NCBI GenBank assembly: GCA_011316305.1
Contig: SAUG01000070.1
Span: forward strand, 372,001-436,000
Source of the DNA: Rusavskia elegans
Taxonomy: Eukaryota > Ascomycota > Lecanoromycetes > Teloschistales > Teloschistaceae
Direction: 5' to 3'
DNA: 64,000 nt
Of this stretch, positions 57,753-64,000 are shown piece after piece (the first letter of the stretch is position 1; each line of letters opens with the position of its first letter). The notes under the pieces are model-generated. The model was given only the letters and a program-made list of their open reading frames with translations, made no database searches and was not told the DNA's origin. The position numbers and the translations under genes are program-made.

Positions 57753-59506
57753 ATGTCTTCCATCCCGTTACAGCACCCTCCTTATCTGGCAGTGGACTCA
57801 GCGTCTCCTCCTCCTCCTCATCCTTCCATGGAAAGCAATTCGCTGGAGCCTAAGTCGGACGCTGCTATGCATTCACCAGTTGGGCATATGATGAGTCCGA
57901 CTGATCCCGACAACCCACAGAATTGGCCATTATTGAGGAAGATATACGTCTCAACAGTTGCCACCGCTTTTGCTTTTGCTGTGTGAGTTTTACGCCGTTC
58001 TTCGCATCAGATCATAGACCACTAAAGAGCCAAAGCTAATCATAGTGCAGGGCTTTCGGCGTGACATCTTTGACTGTCGGTATCCAAGGCGTGATGCAGC
58101 AATTCAATATCTCCATGACCATGGCCGTGCTCGGATTGTCTTTACCCCTGTTTGGTATCGCGTTTGCCCCAATCATCACACCTCACCTCAGCGAAAGATT
58201 TGGCCGATCGCCCGTTTACCTTGCCAGCTTGCCATTTTTCGCTCTTTTCATCCTCGGTGCTGCCTACTCATCAAGCTTTGGAGCTTTGGCAGTCTGTCGA
58301 TTCTTCGCCGGCTTCTTTGGCGGTCCTTGTCTTGTCTTGATCGAAGGTACCTTTGCGGATGTGTGGCCCCCACGCTTGACTGTCACCTATTACTCCTTCC
58401 TGAGCCTGGCTTCCTACATTGGCGCTGGCTGTGGTAAGTCACTCCCTTGTACATGTCGAAGCCTGTCATTAATTTGGAATCCTAGCACCGCTTGTTTTGG
58501 GTGCTGTCGTGACAGCCAAAAGCTGGCAATGGACTCAATTTGTCACCCTGATGATAGCATTTGCAGCGTACCTCTTCGGTATTGGGGTCCCCGAAACGTA
58601 CCCCCGAGAGATCTTGAGATCGCGGGCCCAGCGCCTAGGCCATAGCATCCAGCTACCGAAAGCTGAAAGTGGTGTCACCATGGCGGAGATGGCTCAGACC
58701 ACCATCTTCACGCCGTTGGTCATGGCGGTCACTGAGCCTGTAGTGATCATGATCACCTTGTATCTGGCCTTGAATTTCGCCGTTCTTTTCCAATGGGTAC
58801 GTTGATCTTCTGTACGACCTGGTGAAGACTTACTGACCGTGGTGTCGTCCAGTTCATTGCCGTGCCTGCTGTTCTGGCTCTGACATACAAGTTCACGCTG
58901 TATCAAGTCGGGCTCGCTTTCATTGCTGCGATCGTTGGTGCTCTCGTCTCTACTATGACATCAAGCTTAACGGAGAAGATCACCAACCGCCAGAATAGCT
59001 GCACGGAGACGGGGGCAATGGCACATCTCGAGTATCGACTGGTTCCGGCCATATTCGGCAGTGTTGGATTATGTGGGTCTCTGTTCTGGATCGGGTTCAC
59101 AGCATCGCCGAGCATTAACCACACTGTGCCAATCGTTGGAACTGGAGTCTACGTCTGGTCGAGCATGTCTGTGTTGACGGGTCTGGTCTCATACATTTTC
59201 GATGCGTTCACACCTGGTGGGACACTCTCGGCGCTTACTGTGATGGCGACGGTACGAATCTTGTGCGCGGCATGGCTCCCACTGGTGATCATCCCGATGA
59301 TTATGGGACTCCAGGGCAAATGGGCATACAGTGTGTTCGGCTTCATCGCAGCTGCAATGATGGCGGTGCCAGCGATACTCTTCATGTTCGGAGCAAGGCT
59401 GCGGTCGAGAAGCCGGCATGCGGCCCCCATGATGAGCGGCAGCAAGAATATGATGGTGGGCCAACACGCCGACCAAGAGATGCAGATGGGCTCTGGACAT
59501 GCATGA
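57753..59506 (+). CDS. MFS transporter, DHA1-like drug/metabolite exporter
   Basis: A predicted 525-residue major facilitator of the plasma membrane. Exons are 57753-57982, 58051-58433, 58486-58796 and 58853-59506; all three introns keep frame. The N-terminal 60 residues are cytosolic and Pro/Ser-rich, ending NPQNWPLLRK, typical of fungal polyamine/multidrug proton antiporters. About 12 hydrophobic segments follow. Motif A appears as ERFGRSPVYL after the second segment, and FFAGFFGGPCLVLIEGTFADVW is the motif C-like region of the DHA1 group. A central loop (about 220-270) contains PETYPREILR. The tail is Met/His-rich (HAAPMMSGSKNMMVGQHADQEM). Substrate unknown. No cluster backbone gene lies beside it. 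Confidence 0.9.
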
Positions 59507-60559
59507 AGAAGACTTGTCTGCATCTGTTTTGGCCTCGGGGTTTCAAGGGCAGCTGCTTGGGCGAGGAGTTTCATCGCGGTTGTACCGTTCGGAGTGGAGT
59601 AATACAAAATAATACAGACAACGAAAGGTCCTGAAATTACTCACAAGTGACTGTCGATATTAATGGGTACCCGGGCATTATTGAGCTAGACTGAGACCTG
59701 ATACCGTAAGGTAGTTGTAGGAATCACGAATCCATTGGGAAGCATCCTCCCTCCGCCGGCATCCGCACGGATTCAGCCTCAGGGGAGATCGACGCCTTGC
59801 GTATACATTATAATGGCAGTCTTCTGGATCCGCCCAGTCCAAATAGATCAAAGGAAGCTCCCTGGTCAGCCTGACGTTTGATGTAGTGGAGGCTATGTAC
59901 GGAGCATGTGCAATGCGCCACCCACCCCTGATCACGCCATCCTCAAAGAGGAAAGCAACAACTCCCCCAATCAACAACTTCTCCTCCACATCATTATTGC
60001 CAACCACCACCTGTTTATTAATTGTCTTGCAGCCGGTAATCAGCAATCCCACCACTGCTTGAAGATACTATTCGCGATCATCGCTTGAGCATGTTCGTGC
60101 CACAGCAGTGGCTGGCGGCTCCATCTGCAATGGCCCGAAGAACGTGTCCTGGGGTGTTCCGAGTACACCACCCCCCCCCCCCTTCTTCAACCGGTCAAGC
60201 ATGGGATAGCCTCATCATGTCTTACACGGCGCCCTGCTATGCTTGACGAAGGAGCCATCCAAGCTGGATTCAATGGCAGCCTGCACCGACCGGGCGCTTC
60301 GACTTGGGTGTATCATCATTTCTGTCATGGATCGTTGCGCAGCCTCGTCGTTTTCCATCGTGTACAAAATCACTGCCTGATTTCCATTTCCTCCTGTTTC
60401 TTTCCTTACCTTTGGAAACAGCCAAACTACTATTTCCATCTCACACATCTTTCAAATACCGATTGCTTCACCCCAAGGTCAACGTTGCTCTGATTGGGTT
60501 CAGATCGTTGCTTCTTGCCCTGTTCTTAGCCCTCCACGCCCGGCATCATCCCCTCCATC
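59507..60559. other. Intergenic with poly(C) tract
   Basis: 1.05 kb without a gene. A run of 12 C follows CACCA at 60171-60182. The 3' part is CT-rich, as in a leader to the next gene. Several open frames on both strands are not protein-like. Confidence 0.4.
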
Positions 60560-61324
60560 ATGTGCTGGCCTCGCCTCGAAGGTGGCCTCGAAATCGAGGA
60601 ACGCTACCCTCGTAGCAACGATCCCCGTGAACCTCGCCGGAGACGTCTGAACTTCGTCCGCTCCAGCTCCCGTTCTCGCAGGAACTCCTCTTCCTCGGAT
60701 GACTACGCCCTCATGCACTCCAGCTTCTACAACGCCCGCCCCATCCGCGCCGAAATGCGCGAACGTCATGATCCTCGCATCCTCCAACAACAGGAGCATG
60801 CTATACGGCAGCTGCGTGGCCAGAACCAGCAAATGCATCATCAACTACAAATGCAGGAGCAACAAAGACGACAACACGAGATCCAACAAGCACACCATCC
60901 TCAGCAGCATATGCTACAGCATGGACACGGGCATCCACCTCCCCCGCCACCACCTTTTGGCCATCATCCCCACGAGCAAGATCGACTCCATCACCATCCT
61001 CCTCCCGACGCCTTTCCCCAGGGTATCGAACCCGTCCATCATGAAGAATTCCATCCTCAACCTAACGTCATGGAAATCGCGCCTCGCCCCCGCTCACGCA
61101 TGCCAGCCCATGTTCAACACGGAGGCAGGAGTCCCTCCCGGGGGCGAGCGCATCGGCGGCACCACTCCGGCCCCTCCATATACTCGGACGATAGGGACAG
61201 TCATCCGGATGTGAGAAGGAGGCATAGGAGCCCGGTCTTTTATGGAAGTAGCCATGACTCTTTTGATGATTTGATCCCGACACATGCACCGGGGATTCGG
61301 AGAGTAATCAGTCGGCGGCGGTGA
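60560..61324 (+). CDS. Low-complexity His/Gln/Arg-rich hypothetical protein
   Basis: A 254-codon open frame. The N-terminal 60 residues are Arg/Ser-rich (REPRRRRLNFVRSSSRSRRN). Gln-rich coiled-coil-like sequence follows (RQLRGQNQQMHHQLQMQEQQ), then a His/Pro/Gln stretch (GHGHPPPPPPPFGHHPHEQD). The end has SR- and RRH-type repeats and terminates VISRRR. I recognise no domain. The composition and Arg/Ser ends fit a disordered nuclear protein, but a start further upstream or a spurious frame are possible. CT-rich upstream DNA and normal codon use favour a real gene. Confidence 0.55.
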   Translation: MCWPRLEGGLEIEERYPRSNDPREPRRRRLNFVRSSSRSRRNSSSSDDYALMHSSFYNARPIRAEMRERHDPRILQQQEHAIRQLRGQNQQMHHQLQMQEQQRRQHEIQQAHHPQQHMLQHGHGHPPPPPPPFGHHPHEQDRLHHHPPPDAFPQGIEPVHHEEFHPQPNVMEIAPRPRSRMPAHVQHGGRSPSRGRAHRRHHSGPSIYSDDRDSHPDVRRRHRSPVFYGSSHDSFDDLIPTHAPGIRRVISRRR

Positions 61325-61720
61325 TTTGGTCTTTGTACTTTCTATACCAAGTTTGCATTGGACGGGTTTTCGGATTCATATGTGGCCTGGTGCTGTTGGC
61401 AGGCATACCCGGTGGGAAGTTTTTGTTTCTAGCCCTTTTTAGCGGCTTCCTTTTCTGGGGATACTACTAGACTCGATGATTCGTTCATTGATAGATTAGC
61501 ATGTGGCTTTTCCAATTGGAGCCTCCAATGGCATCATCGCCTGTCAGTACAATCTGTTGCCTAAGTAGCCATCGGTATGACGTGTACCCGACTACCGTCC
61601 TCGATGACTTATTTCTCCACCTTCAATAAGAAAGTGTGCTTTGCATAGAATAAAAATCGGACCCAACCAAATAGCGTGAACAAGATCAATGTCCCAGTAA
61701 ATCATCCATAAATTATAACA
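61325..61720. other. Intergenic between two plus-strand genes
   Basis: 396 bp. AATAAG at about 61627 and AATAAAAAT at about 61649 could be polyadenylation signals. No gene seen. Confidence 0.4.
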
Positions 61721-62194
61721 ATGTCATCCAGCCAATCCACACCCACCTTCACAGGCCAATGCCACTGCGGCCTCATCAAATACACCAGCTCCTCCCCTCC
61801 TCAAAACCTGACATACTGCTACTGCATCATCTGCCGCCGACTTTCGGGCTCCCCTTTCATCGCCTGGGCCGACATTCCTGCATCCTCCCTGGCCATCCCA
61901 AATGACACAAACACAGATACTCTGAAAACGCTCACTTCAGACATCGCCGGACGCATCATCTGCGGCGAATGCAGCTCGAGTGTAACGATGAAATACGGGT
62001 TTGACGAGGCGAACATCGGTATTGCGGCGGGGACGATGGATGAGGGGAGTTTGAAGGGGGAAGTGATGAAGTTAACGGGTCACATCTTTGTGGAGCAGAA
62101 GCCGAGCTGGTATGAGATTCCTGAGGATGGTGTGAAGCGGTGGGAGAGGTTCTCGGATGGTTTTGAGGAGAAGATGGACACGTGGAGGAGGTAA
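61721..62194 (+). CDS. GFA/CENP-V domain zinc-binding protein
   Basis: A single-exon, 157-residue protein of the GFA family (glutathione-dependent formaldehyde-activating enzyme fold, Mss4-like). The zinc ligands are seen in GQCHCGLIKY (residues 12-21), YCYCIICRRLSGSPF (about 32-46) and ICGECSSSV (about 80-88). The GTMDEGSLKG segment and C-terminal WER-x-F are common in fungal members. Despite the family name most such proteins have unknown substrates, so I assign only a zinc-binding, possibly glutathione-linked role in the cytosol. Length is normal and the ATG is well placed. Confidence 0.88.
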   Translation: MSSSQSTPTFTGQCHCGLIKYTSSSPPQNLTYCYCIICRRLSGSPFIAWADIPASSLAIPNDTNTDTLKTLTSDIAGRIICGECSSSVTMKYGFDEANIGIAAGTMDEGSLKGEVMKLTGHIFVEQKPSWYEIPEDGVKRWERFSDGFEEKMDTWRR

Positions 62195-62301
62195 TGGTCT
62201 TGATATATATCGTGATGGATGGTCGTCAAGGGAAGGTGCCGATGAATGGTTGTACTGTCTGCTTTTCATCGACTGGGAGCAATTTTCATCCTCCGACGAC
62301 T

Positions 62302-64000
62302 CTAGAGATCTATGGCGGCTTTGAGATAACGGTATGTGATCCTATGCTCTTGTACTGATTCCAAGCCTTTGACTCCTATCCGGACTGCCTCGCCAGGAAC
62401 TAAGTCCACACAATTGTCTTCGAGAACGACATCGCGCTTTTCGCCATCATCCACCTCCAATACAAAACCTTTGACGGGAACATCGCATTGAACTTCGAAA
62501 ACATTGCCTGTACCTTGACCTCTGACGGTATCCACGCGCAAGTTCTTCAGTGCTGGGAACTAGATAGCCGAGGCTGTAAAATGTAGCAGATGATTTCGAC
62601 AGATAAATAAATGGGAAAGAAAAGGCTCAAGGATGCACTCACCAACAGTCGTTCAATTGCCATACTAAAGCACCTCCGCAGTACTCACGAAAGCGGCCCT
62701 TCCATTCTCGTTTCCACGGGCGGAAAGCAGTTGATATACACTCGGCTGTTCTCCACAAAGCAGGTGGCCAGTCTTCGTTCGTGACCTATGGCTTTATTAT
62801 GAAAATCAACGGACGAAGACTGAGCGTATCGATCCGGATCGTCTTTACCGTTTGGGAGATAGCTGTCAATTGTGGAAATCGATGGAAAGGCTTCCATCCC
62901 AAACTCGGAAACAAAGCGACCACCCAGCTCATCCCACTTTTGATAGCTATCCTGCGTCCCATGCCAAACTTCCTGTGGTCAGTACTTGTCTTGTCACAAT
63001 GCTTGTGAGGAGGAAGACCAACCGTTCCATTGGTGTATGTCGCCAACAGTCGTATCCGTGGTGCTCTTGCCCCCAAAAGGGGAGCCAAATTGATAGAATG
63101 TGCCGGGGACCAGAGCTTGGGTGACATCCACTAGGAGTTTCTCGTAGATGTATCTCGCTGGAAAATCACTCTTTAACCAATTTTCCGGGTCTTGATCTTG
63201 AGGATATACCAGAGCCCGGGCTTCCGCGTCCTGAAGACTGCAGATGCAAAGCCATCAACAATTCCCTCCGTAGCCACCATCTTGCCATTAAAGAGGACTT
63301 CAAATCTGACTTCAGTTGCATTACCTTCGACTTCGCAATTTGCAGCGATCTCAGCTGCTGCAAGCGATCTATCAACTTCAGTAGTGAAGAAGAGATCGGC
63401 GATGCGGCAACAATATATTTCAAGGTGGATTGGCCTCCATGGACCGCAAGTCAGAAGTGACGGACCCCAATACCACCCCTGAAATCCTGGGTGTTAGTAG
63501 ATGTCTTGAGAGGAGAATGGGTTGTAGTACATAATGATACTGCGCCTTTCGAATCGCAAGTCTCGAAGGATCCCCTGGCGAAGAAGAGGGATGTTATCAC
63601 TCAGAATGAAATATAGTACTACGTCTGGATATTTCTCTAGCAGTCACAAAACAAGCTTACAATAAGATTGCGAACAAGAGAAGGCCTACCATTCCAGCAC
63701 CCGTACTTGTGCCCTGGGTCGGACTCTACCGTTTTCCTACCAACAAGATAGCTGCTCTCGAAAACAATCTCAAGCTCGTTCTCGATCAGAACATTTAGAT
63801 GCTTGGTGACGTCTAGCCTCTCCGGATTGAACATGTTCTTCGTTCTGAGCACCTCTTGGTCATAAAGTGATACGGTAGCATGAGTATCAAGGCCATCGAA
63901 AGCTATGACAGCCTTTTGCGCGGGAGGAAGTGAGGGTGATTGAAACTTCGTCCTAAAAGCCCAAGATTGCTCGCCAACCCATTGGATCTGTTCTTCATGT
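62302..64000 (-). pseudogene. Beta-mannosidase B (GH2) gene with internal deletions, partial
   Basis: Minus-strand translation reads as an mndB-type beta-mannosidase but in pieces. From the right edge: WVGEQSWAFRTKF, LRTKNMFNPERLDV, GHKYGCWNG, and across two introns GWYWGPSLLTCGPWRP (GWDWGP is usual) to RKPGLWY. The next recognisable part is PQDQDPENWLKSDFPARYIY, about 200 residues further in the family, reached after a frame change at about 63205. It then follows KWDELGGRFVSEFGMEAFP (nucleophile Glu present) to HERRLAT, skips about 20 residues with another shift, reads GGALVWQLNDCW to an intron at 62642, and resumes only at the last 80 residues (62302-62559), missing about 170. The acid/base Glu region is lost. 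The start lies beyond the window. Most likely a decayed gene. Confidence 0.72.

Noticed and set aside
55899..59506. A secondary-metabolite cluster around the MFS gene
   Set aside because: No synthase, P450 or pathway regulator lies nearby; the neighbours are a secreted protein, a low-complexity protein and a GFA protein.
1..64000. CRISPR arrays, operons or phage genes
   Set aside because: None is visible, and the intron-rich genes show a eukaryotic nuclear genome.

Overview
This is a window of filamentous ascomycete (Pezizomycotina) nuclear DNA. Short introns (about 50-120 bp, GT-AG) sit in almost every gene, and the families are fungal: a fused three-domain urease, a white collar-2-like GATA/PAS factor, exo-beta-1,3-glucanase, a mitochondrial ThrRS without editing domains and an mndB-type beta-mannosidase. 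Repeats have been destroyed by CpA-to-TpA mutation, the signature of repeat-induced point mutation (RIP). A dothideomycete is my best guess, but only an inference.

The window alternates between gene islands and gene-free, RIP-degraded blocks. Block I (1 to about 9.3 kb) holds a complete but mutated Ty3/gypsy chromovirus (1348-8785) inserted into an older tRNA-derived SINE-like element. Island I (9.7-21.9 kb) carries an HMG-box protein, an intact 8-exon urease, an Artemis/SNM1-type nuclease, an acidic protein of unknown function and a 2OG-Fe(II) oxygenase. A small AT-rich patch (22.0-22.8 kb) separates it from island II (23.1-40.6 kb): FRG1-like protein, WC-2-like factor and RAD50 (head to head), a GH5 exo-glucanase, a membrane/coiled-coil protein, mitochondrial ThrRS and a PTGR-like reductase.

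Block II (41.15-52.8 kb) is a nest of dead transposons with no surviving gene. I resolve two related LTR elements with only gag-like remnants, in opposite orientations, with their target-site duplications; four copies of a hAT-like MITE (perfect 8-bp duplications on two); two more copies of the SINE-like element, one with a perfect 14-bp duplication; and an 893-bp element with inverted ends. Several are nested, so their order of insertion can be read.

Island III (53.1-64 kb) carries a Maf-like nucleotide pyrophosphatase, a small secreted four-cysteine protein that may have a beta/gamma-crystallin fold, an MFS transporter, a low-complexity His/Gln/Arg-rich protein, a GFA-domain protein and, running off the right edge, a beta-mannosidase B gene with several internal deletions.

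The genes look like ordinary single-copy functions rather than one pathway. RAD50 and the Artemis-like nuclease are both DNA-break repair genes, but they lie 9.6 kb apart with others between. The most novel content is in the repeats: the tRNA-headed SINE-like family and the MITE and gag-only LTR families. The possible GC-AG intron in the secreted-protein gene and the piecewise-deleted mannosidase are also worth checking. Exon coordinates were worked out by hand from frame continuity, splice signals and family sequence; none was tested against transcripts.
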